This document shows positions 44,405 through 54,230 of a stretch of 64,000 nucleotides of DNA, in pieces; position 1 is the stretch's first letter, and the number at the start of each line of letters is the position of its first letter. This stretch comes from Pirellula staleyi DSM 6068 (GTDB lineage: Bacteria; Planctomycetota; Planctomycetia; Pirellulales; Pirellulaceae). Made by a program: the position numbers and the translations under genes. Under the pieces are notes generated by a model, which saw nothing but the letters and a program-made list of their open reading frames with translations, searched no databases and was not told the DNA's origin. The DNA lies in the NCBI GenBank assembly GCA_945875845.1, contig CAMCMB010000010.1:62001-126000 (forward strand), read 5' to 3'.

Positions 44405-46738
44405 ATGATCAAACAAAGCGCACCTGAGCAGACAGACCGGCAGGACGCAAGAAATGCAGGCAGGTTCTCGCCCCAAGCTCCTGCGAACATTGTGCGGAAA
44501 CCTTCGGAAAACCCTGAAAAGCAGCACCAACTCGCAATCTTGCTAAGTTCCCTCCGACGTGGATGGCGAATGGCTCTTCCATTAGGACTTTTAGCATCCA
44601 CAGCTTCCGCCGTTGCGGCTTGGCAGCTGATGCCTCCGATGTTTTCCGCATCTTCTTTTTTGCGTGTCGACGGAGACAGTCGTCCGCTCATATTCACGAC
44701 GGCGGATGAAGCTGGCGGGAGTGGAGATAATTTTTTGTTGTACAAAAACACTCACCGACAGCTCATGGTGACCCCCTTTGTTCTTAATGCAGCGATGCGC
44801 GATCCTCAAGCGTCCAAATTGCCGGAGATTGCCCAGCAGGCCGATCCCAGGGGATGGTTAAGAAAGAGTTTGAAAGTAAGTTTCCCGGGAGACGGGGAGA
44901 TTATGCAAGTTTTTCTGGAAACAGAAACACCCGACAGTTGTGTGAAGATAGTCAATAGTGTTGTGGGTGCGTTCATGCAGGAGGTGGTTATGAATGATCG
45001 CACTGACAGAATGAATCGATTGAGTACGCTCGAGAAGGTCTTTGCCGAACGGACGGAACAGGTTCGCAGCAAGCAAGTGGCATTGAAAAATCTGGCTTCG
45101 ACATTGGGAACTAGCGATAGCGACTCGTTGACGGTGGCTCAACAAAACGCACTGCAACAGTACGGAAGAATGCAAGAGAAACTAGGTGAAGTGCAGTTCG
45201 CGTTGATGCAGGCAGAGGGCGACCTCAAGATCGCAGAGGAATTTGCCAATCGCCGAAAAGGGTCCGATGAGGAACTGATTTCCGGAGAGATTTTGAAGAC
45301 AAATCCGGAAGAGACTCTCCAAGTCGCCGAGCGGACCGCAGACGTCGTGCAACTTGAGGAATCAATCGCTATGGCACAAGCAAAATTGACCGCGATGACC
45401 AAAAACTTTGGTCCAAACCATTACAACGTTCAAAAAGCCAGGGAAGAACTCGATGTTAAAGAGCAGATGCTAACTCAGCGAAAAACTGAGGCCAAAATGC
45501 GAGCCAAATTGATGGCAGGACAGGATCAGCGTAAACGGAAAACATGGGATAACAGCCCTGATGAGCTGGCGGCCTTGATTTCCAAAACGCAGGTGCTTGC
45601 CAATCAGGAAAAAGTTATCCAGGAAAGAGTCGATGTATTATCGCAGGAAACGAGGACACTTGGCAAATCCTCGATCGATGTCGAATTGATGCGATCTGAG
45701 ATTGAAGGTTTGGAAAAAGTTTTACAGAACGTCGGCGATGAAATTTCAAGAACTTCGGTAGAACTGAAGACATCATCGCGCATTCGCATTCTCAGTCCGG
45801 CGGTCGACGCCACTCCCCCAGACCCGATGAAGCGATTAAACCGAGCCCTAGGGTTGGGACTTGTTGGTTTTCTTGCTCCGTTTGGCTTGATCATGATGTG
45901 GGATCTGTCTCGAAAAAGAGTGAACAGCGTCGAGTCAGCAAACGAAACGCTTGCGACGCCGCTGATTGGAATTCTCCCACTTTTAGCGCAAAATCCATCG
46001 ATGAAAAAAGGTCCTAATTCGCGATTGGTCGCAGTCGAAACCGATGTGGACATGGTGGAAGCGATGTCCGGTCTTGCATCGATGATCCTCTATAGTTCTC
46101 AGATCGAGGGGCGGCAAGTCTTTATGGTTAGCAGTGCCATGCCTTCCGAGGGAAAATCGACAGTTTCATGCCTGCTGGCACAGAGTTTGGCTAAAGCGGG
46201 TAAGTCTGTGGTATTGGTCGACTTTGATCTGCGACGTCCAAGCATTCACCGTTACTTGGATCTGCCGTTGGAGCCTGGCCTCTCTGAATCGCTTCACGGA
46301 AAGATCTCGTTTGAGGAAACGCTTCAAAAGAGCCGCGTCGACAATTTAAGCGTGATTTCGGCGGGAGACTGGGATGGTAATTTGCAAGAGCGATGCAGTG
46401 CCGGGAAGGTGGCCGAATTGTTTAATTACCTGCGAAGTAGTTTTGATTTAGTCGTTATCGATTCGAGCCCGGTTCTGCCGGTCAATGACGCTCGGGTGGT
46501 AGGCAAGTATACGGACGGAGTCGTCTTCACTTTGGTGCTAGACAAATCGAGATTGCCGGCTTCCGCGAAAGCGTGCGAGATTCTGAGATCTTTTGGTATA
46601 ACGGTGCTCGGTACAGTGATCATTGGCGGTAATAAGGCGCCGGGTTACTACTCGGGCTACTATGCGAGCTACCGCCAATCGGGCTATGGCAAGAAAAGCA
46701 AGCCGATCCCAGCGGCCTCGGAGGTTATCCGGCGCTAG
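44405..46738 (+). CDS. Wzc-like polysaccharide co-polymerase / tyrosine autokinase
   Basis: A 777-residue protein with a Wzz/GNVR-type N-terminal part (first helix ~55-74, second ~482-500) flanking a long coiled-coil periplasmic region (~190-470). The cytoplasmic BY-kinase follows: Walker A in SSAMPSEGKSTVSCLLA (~578-594), Walker A' in VVLVDFDLRRPS (~606-617) and Walker B in DLVVIDSSPVLPVNDARVV (~680-698). The C-terminus is a tyrosine cluster (GYYSGYYASYRQSGYGKK), the autophosphorylation tail. It governs chain length and export of the polymer. It follows the exosortase by 14 bp and precedes the EpsI-type gene by 42 bp. Confidence 0.9.
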   Translation: MIKQSAPEQTDRQDARNAGRFSPQAPANIVRKPSENPEKQHQLAILLSSLRRGWRMALPLGLLASTASAVAAWQLMPPMFSASSFLRVDGDSRPLIFTTADEAGGSGDNFLLYKNTHRQLMVTPFVLNAAMRDPQASKLPEIAQQADPRGWLRKSLKVSFPGDGEIMQVFLETETPDSCVKIVNSVVGAFMQEVVMNDRTDRMNRLSTLEKVFAERTEQVRSKQVALKNLASTLGTSDSDSLTVAQQNALQQYGRMQEKLGEVQFALMQAEGDLKIAEEFANRRKGSDEELISGEILKTNPEETLQVAERTADVVQLEESIAMAQAKLTAMTKNFGPNHYNVQKAREELDVKEQMLTQRKTEAKMRAKLMAGQDQRKRKTWDNSPDELAALISKTQVLANQEKVIQERVDVLSQETRTLGKSSIDVELMRSEIEGLEKVLQNVGDEISRTSVELKTSSRIRILSPAVDATPPDPMKRLNRALGLGLVGFLAPFGLIMMWDLSRKRVNSVESANETLATPLIGILPLLAQNPSMKKGPNSRLVAVETDVDMVEAMSGLASMILYSSQIEGRQVFMVSSAMPSEGKSTVSCLLAQSLAKAGKSVVLVDFDLRRPSIHRYLDLPLEPGLSESLHGKISFEETLQKSRVDNLSVISAGDWDGNLQERCSAGKVAELFNYLRSSFDLVVIDSSPVLPVNDARVVGKYTDGVVFTLVLDKSRLPASAKACEILRSFGITVLGTVIIGGNKAPGYYSGYYASYRQSGYGKKSKPIPAASEVIRR

Positions 46739-46780
46739 TGAGCCAAAACATCACAATGGCAAGCTTGCAGGATTGTAATC

Positions 46781-47413
46781 ATGAATAATCGAATCGCCCT
46801 CTTGTTTGGACTGTTCGCCTTCAGCTATGTGGCGATCACCTGGATTAATTCTAGATCCGATGAGGTCATTGACCGCAAAATGGATCTGTCTGCCATTCCG
46901 ATGACTCTGAGTGGATGGGTAGGTGTGGAGGAGGAGGTTCCCGATGAAACCGTTCGGGTACTGAATGCCGATCAATCCTCGAATCGTATCTACAGGGATG
47001 CTTCGGGTCGTGAGGTTTACCTCCACTTGGCCAATTGGCTAAACAAGGAAACCATTTCTGCGGCTCCGCACCATCCCGAAGTCTGTTACCCAGGGGCGGG
47101 CTGGGAATTAAAAGAGCGTCGAACGACCCAATTTTCGACGGCAGCGGGAGTTAAACCGATCGAGTTAATTTTGTTTCAGAAGGGCCAAAATCGGGTTGTT
47201 ACAGGCCATTGGTTTCAGGTGGGCGATGTTTACTTTGTTTCAGGGAATGGTTTTCTGAAACAACGCAGTCGCTTCTGGGGAAGGAAAAGTTGGCCGAGCA
47301 CGACGAAGGTCTTGCTGCAAACGTTAGCACCCACGCTGGATGCAGCCGAGGAACGATTAAAGGACATCGCAACGCTGATCGTCGACGAACTCGCGAATGA
47401 ACAGTTTGGTTAG
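46781..47413 (+). CDS. epsI: EpsI-family exosortase-associated protein
   Basis: A 210-residue protein with an N-terminal membrane helix (ALLFGLFAFSYVAITWI, ~6-22) and an exported domain. HPEVCYPGAGWELKERR (~96-112) is the conserved EpsI motif with its cysteine, and the TGHWFQVGDVYFVSGNGFL segment (~142-160) also fits. EpsI proteins are encoded with, and in some organisms fused to, exosortases. Their biochemical role is not settled. Here it follows the Wzc-like gene and is the last intact gene before the IS3 relic. Confidence 0.9.
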   Translation: MNNRIALLFGLFAFSYVAITWINSRSDEVIDRKMDLSAIPMTLSGWVGVEEEVPDETVRVLNADQSSNRIYRDASGREVYLHLANWLNKETISAAPHHPEVCYPGAGWELKERRTTQFSTAAGVKPIELILFQKGQNRVVTGHWFQVGDVYFVSGNGFLKQRSRFWGRKSWPSTTKVLLQTLAPTLDAAEERLKDIATLIVDELANEQFG

Positions 47414-47415
47414 AC

Positions 47416-48235
47416 GTGCCAGGAAGTGAGCGTCCGTCGAACCGCATCTTGATAATGCTCGCAGCGATTCAGAGCCCCCAGCGAGTCCGATTTCTTTCGG
47501 TTCTTGAGATGTCTTGCTCCAGTACGAAGTGGAATTTCCATCAATGGGTTGCACAGGCGCTTGAGCAAGTGGAACGAGCTTTCGAGAAGACCGCCAAATC
47601 GGATAAGGCCAGCAAGTTGGCCGAAGCCAAAATCAACGCTCTTAAGGAGCAGCAAATCCGTCGGCTGCAAGAGAAGCTTATCCACAAAAACGAAGGTATC
47701 GCAGAGCTCATGAAGGAGAACGTTCAGGCAAAAAAAGCCAATGGGGACCTCTAGAAGGCGTTTGGGTCCCCCACGATATTCGCGACAAGATTGTCGACTA
47801 CATGAATTACTGGACCGAGCGATCGGACATTCCATGCAAAGACCTGCTGAAGTGGGCCAGACTGCCAACCAGCAAGTACCACACATGGCTAAAGCGCTAC
47901 GGAAAGATCAATGAGCACAACGGCAAGATACCGCGTGATTGGTGGCTCGAGGCTTGGGAGAAGCAAGCCATTCTCGACTTCCATGACAAGCACCCGTTGG
48001 AAGGCTATCGACGCTTGACATTCATGATGCTTGACGACGACATTGTAGCCGTCAGCCCAAGTTCAACCTATCGAGTTCTCAAAGCCGCTGGTCGTTTGGA
48101 TCGCAAGATCGTGACTCCCAGCAAGAAAGGCACAGGCTACATTCAACCCACGAAAATCCACCAAGGACCGCTCCCTTCCATTCCGATTTTGGCGTATGCG
48201 ATAAACCTTCGCCGCACGATACGGCGAAATCCCTA
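47416..48235 (+). pseudogene. IS3-family transposase remnant (OrfA + 5' OrfB)
   Basis: A frame ending at 47754 shows OrfA-like residues (LQEKLIHKNEGIAELMKENV). OrfB then runs in another frame: VWVPHDIRDKIVDYMNYWTE upstream of the ATG at 47802, and WWLEAWEKQAILDFHDKHPL, YRRLTFMMLDDDIVAVSPSS and LDRKIVTPSKKGTGYIQP downstream. The catalytic DDE part (HWHxDISY, etc.) is missing. After ~48165 the sequence changes to the 140-bp repeat also found at 34.5 kb. So an internal deletion removed most of OrfB and transposition is impossible without help. It begins directly after epsI. Confidence 0.85.
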
Positions 48236-48302
48236 AGCAGGATGCGTTACCGCTACGTTAGCCAAGCGCGGAACATTCCATTTGCCGGTGAACCAAGACA
48301 GT
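48168..48302. repeat. ~140-bp direct repeat, copy 2
   Basis: AAGGACCGCTCCCTTCCATT through to GGTGAACCAAGACA matches 34502-34642 at about 92 %. It sits directly after the truncated transposase, so it is probably the 3' part of the element or its insertion target. Confidence 0.75.
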
Positions 48303-48323
48303 TTGGGGCGGTGGCTCTGCCCG

Positions 48324-48363
48324 CCCGACTGAATTCCAAATACCCCGACTGAATTCCAAATAC
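48324..48363. repeat. tandem repeat, 2 x 20 bp
   Basis: Two exact 20-base copies of CCCGACTGAATTCCAAATAC lie head to tail just after the 140-bp repeat. The rest of 48364-48668 shows no gene that I can support. Confidence 0.85.
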
Positions 48364-48668
48364 AAAGCGAGTCACGGTCCTACCGGGGCAGACCCGAACA
48401 CGGTCATTCGTATCGATAATGCCCATCGATTTTACCCTCGATATGGAGCATTTTCATCGGCATACGTTACTTGCACGATTGGGTCCGTAGTCTGCGGCAA
48501 GTGCAAAAATTCATTGCTTGGAGAAAAGCAAGAAAAAAACCGATTTCTTTCTTTTATTTACGGCAAATTTGGACTCGTTATATCCATTTAACGGCGGCAA
48601 ATGGTTCGGCATCGAAGCCGTATCGTTGTCAAGCAGGGTGCCGACTAGCTCATGCGGCCAAACAAGTG

Positions 48669-48697
48669 TTGACGCGTGCGTTTAGACAGCTTATTAT
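48669..48697 (+). promoter_or_regulatory. sigma-70-type promoter of the PEP-CTERM gene
   Basis: TTGACG (48669-48674), a 17-bp spacer and TATTAT (48692-48697) form a near-consensus promoter 57 bp upstream of the chosen ATG. It lies inside the longer frame from 48676, which supports ATG 48754 as the true start. Confidence 0.65.
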
Positions 48698-48753
48698 TTC
48701 GGATGGTTAATTCCAAACCATTGTTCCATTTCTCTAAGCGAGGGGCTAACGCC

Positions 48754-49452
48754 ATGCGAAAAGTTTGTTTGATGTGCTCGGCAGTTGTTTTTGGGTTGAT
48801 GTCGGTCGCATCAGCCTCTGCGGGGTTTGTTGTTGCTGGACCAAGTACGAAAGTTACGCAGCTTGCGTTCAATTACACGGGTGGATTGGTGAATGTGTTC
48901 GCCCCCACGGCTAACCCCGGGGAGAAGAAGATGTTCACCGCTTTGAACGTTCCGGTGAATCCTTCAAGTGCTTATTCCACGGCATTGGCAGGCACCGCTC
49001 ACAATGTGTATTTGGTCACTAATACCAGCAGCAGCAGTGCTGCTGGTTTTGGAGTCACTTTCAACGATGGTGAGCGCATCGTTGGCGTTGCAGGTTCCAA
49101 TGGCGGCAATGGTTTGGTGAACAATTGGGGCTCCCACAGTAGTCTCCAGGATGAAGTTCTGAGTAAGCTCACGCAACTCTTTGGTACTTCCCCATCGGTT
49201 GCTCTTGCTACGGCGGGCGCTTTTGGATCAGGCTCGAATGCCCTAGAAATTTTCGGTTCCAATGCTGACCAAGTCTTCGTGACTGACACCGAATACTATG
49301 GGACCGTCAACGCCAACCATTTTGGTGGCATTTTTGGGCTAGGCGATATGAGTTTGGTTTTCACTGCGGTTCCCGAGCCGTCCTCCCTTGGGCTTTTTGC
49401 AATCGGCACGATCGTCGTTGGTGTAGTTCGATCGCGTCGCAAGAAGTCATAG
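48754..49452 (+). CDS. PEP-CTERM surface protein (exosortase substrate)
   Basis: The start at 48754 has GAGGGG a few bases upstream and gives a normal signal peptide (RKVCLMCSAVVFGLMSVASA). The 232-residue protein is Ser/Gly/Asn-rich and low in Cys after the signal. It ends with a textbook sorting tag: VPEPSSLGLFAIGTIVVGVV followed by RSRRKKS. The exosortase at 43341 would cut at the PEP box after membrane insertion. No enzymatic motif is seen, and it may be a matrix or envelope component. It has its own promoter, separate from the exosortase operon. Confidence 0.93.
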   Translation: MRKVCLMCSAVVFGLMSVASASAGFVVAGPSTKVTQLAFNYTGGLVNVFAPTANPGEKKMFTALNVPVNPSSAYSTALAGTAHNVYLVTNTSSSSAAGFGVTFNDGERIVGVAGSNGGNGLVNNWGSHSSLQDEVLSKLTQLFGTSPSVALATAGAFGSGSNALEIFGSNADQVFVTDTEYYGTVNANHFGGIFGLGDMSLVFTAVPEPSSLGLFAIGTIVVGVVRSRRKKS

Positions 49453-49487
49453 CTTTTTGTCGCCGCTAGATCTAGGTTTTGATAATA

Positions 49488-49530
49488 ACGAAAGCCGGCT
49501 TCCGTCAATGGTTGTTGGCTTTTTTTGTTT
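49488..49530 (+). terminator. possible terminator after the PEP-CTERM gene
   Basis: AAAGCC (~49490) faces GGCTTTTTTTG (~49517-49528) around a loop with further partial pairing. A run of seven T follows the stem. The rest of the ~440-bp spacer to 49891 includes a possible degenerate family-B arm near 49688-49715. Confidence 0.45.
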
Positions 49531-49891
49531 CGTTGGCTAAGTTTCCAGGAGCAGGATGTTTTGTGCGAGGTCACTGTCGAAAAACATGCGTGACTTGAAA
49601 CGAATGTTAGGAAAAGAGAGGCTTGACGAATCTCGAGGTGCTTGTATCGTTGGGGGAAAGAACAGTCCTCATAGAAAGTTCTGTTAACGAAGCGGCGTGA
49701 GCCGTGCGGTTGAGAGGGCTACCGAGCTTAAGTCGCCAGAAATGACGCTCTCTTAAGTCTAGGGCCATCGAGAAGTTGGGGCGGTAGATTCGGTTGTCCC
49801 CGATGAGGCGATGTATTTTTGCTAAACATTCATTTTGTGATTCTTTTACATTTAATTGTTCCATGTGCATTGTTTTTCAGGTAACGAGCGT

Positions 49892-52800
49892 ATGAAGGTC
49901 AAAATTCAGTATCTTTTCTTCTTGAAACTGATGACAGTTGTGGCGGTCGCCTCGCTGCTTTTGGCTGGTGTTCATCGTTTTCAGCTGCATCGGAATGCGT
50001 TGCAAATCCTTGCCAAAGCACGAAGCGCAAGGGAGTCTGACAAGCTGGGGGATGCGATTCGATTTTACAACCAGTTCCTGGTTCTCAGGCGTGATTCTGC
50101 GGAAGCCCAAGTCGAGTTGGGAGACCTCCTCCTCAAAGTAGGAAAACTAGATGGGGCATTCCTTGCTTATGAAAGTGCGCTTCGGATCGATCCGAAGCTT
50201 CTTGGAGCACGCAAGTCAATGGTCAAAATATCCATTGATTTGGGCCGGCACGCGGAGGCCCAAAAGATTCTGGCCTCCGAATTCCTTCCAAGCGATCCCG
50301 ACAATGCCGAGAATCATTGGCTAATGGGGATTTGCGAAAACCGCTTGGGAGAATTTGCCCGAGCTGAGAAGCACTTTGCACTCGCTTTCAAACTGGAGAC
50401 TGGGAACCCCGCTTATGCGTCATCGCTTGCGGAATTGCTGCGGGACCGGTTCGACGGAGCGGTTAGGGGCCGGGAAATTTTGGATGAATTGGTCAAGAAT
50501 GCCCCTGAGAACTCGGATGCATTCCTCGCACGCGGTCGCTACCTTTTGAAGCAGGGGCGTTCGCTCGCCTCCTCGGAAAAAGGCCCTCGAGATGCAATTC
50601 TCGATTCCGCATGGCAGGATGGGCTGGAAGCCAATCGACTGGTGCCCAATACTCCAAAGAATGTGTCGTTTTTGGTATTCGTTGCGGTACTTCGTAACCG
50701 CATTTCCGAGATTCGAGAAATCGTTCGATCGACGATCCAGGCACATCCTCAAGCGCCTGAATTGTACGAAAGCGCGGCGCAGATCGAGCTAACGGCCAAA
50801 CAACCGGAGGCCGCTGTCCAAATCCTCCGGGACGGGCTGAAAGCGAATCCGGGAAACCCTGATCTGCTATTCAATGTGGCACAACTGCAGTTGGAAGGGG
50901 GTAGGATTTCTGAGGCCGAGGAGCTCATTGCCACTCTCAAAGTCAGCAAAACAAGCGAAGCTCCAACTCGTTTCTTGGAGGCCAAGTTATTGGCCAGCAA
51001 GGGGCAATGGCTTCAAGCCGTCACGCTGTTGGAACAATCGAGAGGGATTTTCGATCGAAGGAAGGAATTATTGAAACAAGCCGACTTCCTGATCGCCCTT
51101 TGCTACCGCAACCTTGGCAATCCGGACCAGGAGATAGAAGCGTTGCAACGTGCGATCGGGGCCGATCCTCTTTGGCTAGCCGCACGTGAATCGCTCGCCA
51201 ATGCATTTCTCCGCACTGGACGCATTCAAGAATCGATCAAAGAGTTTTCACTAATTCTCGATCAACCCAATGCAACCTTATCCGCAGGCCTGAGCTTAGC
51301 TCGGTTGCTTTTCATCGATGGGTTGGGTCGCAACACGTCTGGGGAGGCTTGGGATCCGCTTCGCCAGCTTCTGGCAAGGTTCGATGGGTATCCCGAGGCG
51401 GCCAATGACCTCGCCATTATGCGGGCAGAGTTATTGGTGGTCGAGAACGAGGCTGAGGAGGCCGAGGCGATATTGAAATCTCGTTTGGAGCTGGAACCCA
51501 CTGTTCCTGAGTTGCACCAAGCGCTGATCTCGCTGCAGATTCGGAACAAAGCCTGGGACGAGGCAGAGCGCTCGCTAGATACCGCCGAAAAAAGCCTAAA
51601 GGATGCCGTTACGGTTCGATTGGAAAGAGGTCGTTATCTGATACGCCGATTCGATAAACAAGTCGACATGGAAAAACTGGATCAACTTGCTGTCCCGGAT
51701 GCGGATTGGGACTCGAACCAAAAGTTTCGGTTAGCCTCAGGTTTCGCTGGCTACTTTCTTGCTTTGGAGGATTACGAACGGAGTATGATATTTGCCAAGA
51801 AAGTAGCGACTTCCGAGTTGGGTCAATCCAATTTGTCTTCCCATTTATTGATTTTCGAACTTGCTTTGCGCAGCAACGACGCCACGGCCATGGCTGAGTC
51901 ACTGGCCCAGGTTAAGTCGATCGAGGGAGTGGGGCCATTTTGGCGCCTCGGCGAAGCTGTCCGACTCATGTTGGAAGCATCAAACCTCGCTGCATCTAAC
52001 CCGGGAAGCCAGGCGGCTGCGGTCGATGCTTTGTATTCCAAGGCAGTCGAGCAGCTGTCCGAAGCGGCGGTGCAACGCCCAAACTGGTCTCGAATTTATC
52101 GACTCAAAGGAGATATCGGAGATCGCCAAGATAAACCGGATGTTGCCATTAAAAATTATCTTGAAGCGATTCGTTTGGGTGAACAGAGTCCCCGACTGGT
52201 TTCCAGGGCGATCTCTTTGATGTTTGTAAAAGGCCGATTTTCAGAGGCGGACGAGGTTGTTCGAAAGTTGCAAGAACAAAAGACACCGTTTTCCTCCGAG
52301 TTGACGCGAGTGGCCACGCAGGTTTCGATGGAGCTAGAGAACTTTGATCGAGCTCTTAGTTTGGCCAAAGACTGGGCGAGTCAGTCCGGCAAGCAAGAGG
52401 ATCACCTCTTCCTCGCAGGAGTATACACTAGATCCGGCAATCTCACCAAGGCGCAGGAAGAGTTACGAACCACGATCGACAGGGACAGGGCCGCCGCAGG
52501 ACCATGGGTTGCTCTGGTGCAATTACTCGCTCAAATGGGGAATCGGGACAAGGCTTTGGAGGCCATCGACGAAGCGGCTAGTGCCATACGTGAGGAAGAT
52601 CGCGATAACGCCTTGGCTCAGGCCTATCAAGCGATTGAAGATTATGTGAATGCCGCGCAGTATTACAGGAAAGCGGTAGAGGCCCAACCGGATGATTTTG
52701 AGTTGTTGGTTCGGTATGCCGATTTTTGTTTGAGGACCGGACAAGAGGCTACGGCTGAACCAATCTTGGAGATGCTTGTTTCGGAAAAGAGCAATGCAAC

Positions 52801-54154
52801 CGAGGAGTTACAATCCTCGGCTAGGCGGGCATTGGCCATGATCGTTGGATTGCGAGGCTCGGATGAGAATATCAAAAAGTCTCGCGATCTATTGGCGATC
52901 AACACCAAGAAGGGCGGACCAACGATTCCCGACCAGAGAATGTTGGCCTTCGTATTATCGAACCGCTTGGATAAACCATCGATAACCGAATCCATCAGCT
53001 TGCTCGAGCAAATCGCCAAGTCCGAGCCCAAGTTTTCCTTGACCGATAATTTTCTATTAGCCAACCTTTACCTGCGAAGCGGCGACACCGAGGTGAACTG
53101 GGCGCGGTACAGAGGCAAGATGCTTGAGGTGTTTGGAAATGGTGGTGTCACGAATAGCCAGTATGTTCGAAGTTACGCCGAGCAACTTTTTAAGAAGAAG
53201 GAGATCGAAGAAAGTGCTCTTTGGGTCAACACTTTGAAAAAATTGGCACCGAAGGATCTATCCACAGCATCGATCGAGGCGCAGTTGCTGTTCCGCACTC
53301 GTGACTATGACCGGCTTCTTAAACTAGTGGAATCCAATCGCAGCCAGGCTGAACCGGAACGACTACTTTGGACCGCACAAATGGCCGAATCGGGCGGCAA
53401 CCAAATGGTGCGGCTTGGTAAGACCAAGAATGCGAAACAGTTCCTTGATATCGCTCGCGAGTCCTACGCCAAGATAGCCAAGGTAGATCCGAAACGCACA
53501 CTCGCGGTGGCCTCCTATCTCGCTCGAATTGGAGAGATCAAGGAATCGATTGAAATGCTGCGCGGGTCCGAACTTCCGCCCGACGAGGTCGGCGAATTGA
53601 TCCAAGGTGTTCTGCAAACCGGTTCTCTAAAAGAAGTGGACGCACGCGAACTGATTGGGCTAGTGCAAACCGTTCAAGCGAAGCATCCCAAGAATGTAAT
53701 TGTCAATCTTGGTTTAGGCGACTTGTGGAGCTGGCTGCGTGTCGAGAGCGAGGCAGCCAGTGCATATCAAATGGCATTGGAAGTCGAACCGAACAACGTT
53801 TCGGTGCTCAACAATTTAGCCATGTTGTTGGCATTGACCGGACCCAAATTGACCGAAGCAAACGAATTCATAGATCAGGCGGTTAAAGTCGCGGGACCGA
53901 TGGACTACTTGCTTGATACTCGGGGAATTGTTCGATTCGCTTCCGGTAACATCGAAGGGGCCGAAAAAGACATTCTCAAAGCCATTGAGGTTTCACCGCG
54001 GCCAGATCGTTTCTTTCACTTAGCACAGGTTCTTACGAGTCAGGGTCGCACCGAAGATGCTCGCGCGGCAATGAAAAAAGCGAAAGACGGTGGTGTGACA
54101 GCGGAAGTATTGCACCCACTTGAACGCAAGGCGTTCGAATCCTTGTCACAGTAA
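49892..54154 (+). CDS. giant TPR-repeat protein of the exosortase locus (PrsT-like)
   Basis: The start is ATG 49892 (MKVKIQYLFFLKLMTVVAVA), not the upstream in-frame 49856, because the membrane helix (~9-28) then lies at the N-terminus. About 1420 residues follow, almost all helical. Many tetratricopeptide motifs are visible, for example AQVELGDLLLKVGKLDGAFL (~70-89), YRNLGNPDQEIEALQRAIGA (~405-424) and SVLNNLAMLLALTGPKLTEA near the C-terminus. Large TPR proteins of this kind (PrsT group) accompany exosortase systems. It is probably anchored by its helix with the repeats outside the membrane, as a scaffold for polymer or protein export. Confidence 0.82.
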   Translation: MKVKIQYLFFLKLMTVVAVASLLLAGVHRFQLHRNALQILAKARSARESDKLGDAIRFYNQFLVLRRDSAEAQVELGDLLLKVGKLDGAFLAYESALRIDPKLLGARKSMVKISIDLGRHAEAQKILASEFLPSDPDNAENHWLMGICENRLGEFARAEKHFALAFKLETGNPAYASSLAELLRDRFDGAVRGREILDELVKNAPENSDAFLARGRYLLKQGRSLASSEKGPRDAILDSAWQDGLEANRLVPNTPKNVSFLVFVAVLRNRISEIREIVRSTIQAHPQAPELYESAAQIELTAKQPEAAVQILRDGLKANPGNPDLLFNVAQLQLEGGRISEAEELIATLKVSKTSEAPTRFLEAKLLASKGQWLQAVTLLEQSRGIFDRRKELLKQADFLIALCYRNLGNPDQEIEALQRAIGADPLWLAARESLANAFLRTGRIQESIKEFSLILDQPNATLSAGLSLARLLFIDGLGRNTSGEAWDPLRQLLARFDGYPEAANDLAIMRAELLVVENEAEEAEAILKSRLELEPTVPELHQALISLQIRNKAWDEAERSLDTAEKSLKDAVTVRLERGRYLIRRFDKQVDMEKLDQLAVPDADWDSNQKFRLASGFAGYFLALEDYERSMIFAKKVATSELGQSNLSSHLLIFELALRSNDATAMAESLAQVKSIEGVGPFWRLGEAVRLMLEASNLAASNPGSQAAAVDALYSKAVEQLSEAAVQRPNWSRIYRLKGDIGDRQDKPDVAIKNYLEAIRLGEQSPRLVSRAISLMFVKGRFSEADEVVRKLQEQKTPFSSELTRVATQVSMELENFDRALSLAKDWASQSGKQEDHLFLAGVYTRSGNLTKAQEELRTTIDRDRAAAGPWVALVQLLAQMGNRDKALEAIDEAASAIREEDRDNALAQAYQAIEDYVNAAQYYRKAVEAQPDDFELLVRYADFCLRTGQEATAEPILEMLVSEKSNATEELQSSARRALAMIVGLRGSDENIKKSRDLLAINTKKGGPTIPDQRMLAFVLSNRLDKPSITESISLLEQIAKSEPKFSLTDNFLLANLYLRSGDTEVNWARYRGKMLEVFGNGGVTNSQYVRSYAEQLFKKKEIEESALWVNTLKKLAPKDLSTASIEAQLLFRTRDYDRLLKLVESNRSQAEPERLLWTAQMAESGGNQMVRLGKTKNAKQFLDIARESYAKIAKVDPKRTLAVASYLARIGEIKESIEMLRGSELPPDEVGELIQGVLQTGSLKEVDARELIGLVQTVQAKHPKNVIVNLGLGDLWSWLRVESEAASAYQMALEVEPNNVSVLNNLAMLLALTGPKLTEANEFIDQAVKVAGPMDYLLDTRGIVRFASGNIEGAEKDILKAIEVSPRPDRFFHLAQVLTSQGRTEDARAAMKKAKDGGVTAEVLHPLERKAFESLSQ

Positions 54155-54230
54155 ACACAGCGGACCAAAGCCAAACGAGGCAGGGAAAATAGTCCCCGCC
54201 TCTCTTAAACCAGAAACAAAGGACGAGGAC

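Noticed and set aside
48430-48668. PrsR/sigma-54-type promoter (GG-N10-GC) ahead of the PEP-CTERM gene
   Set aside because: I looked for the -24/-12 elements and found no convincing pair; the sigma-70-type match at 48669-48697 is better.
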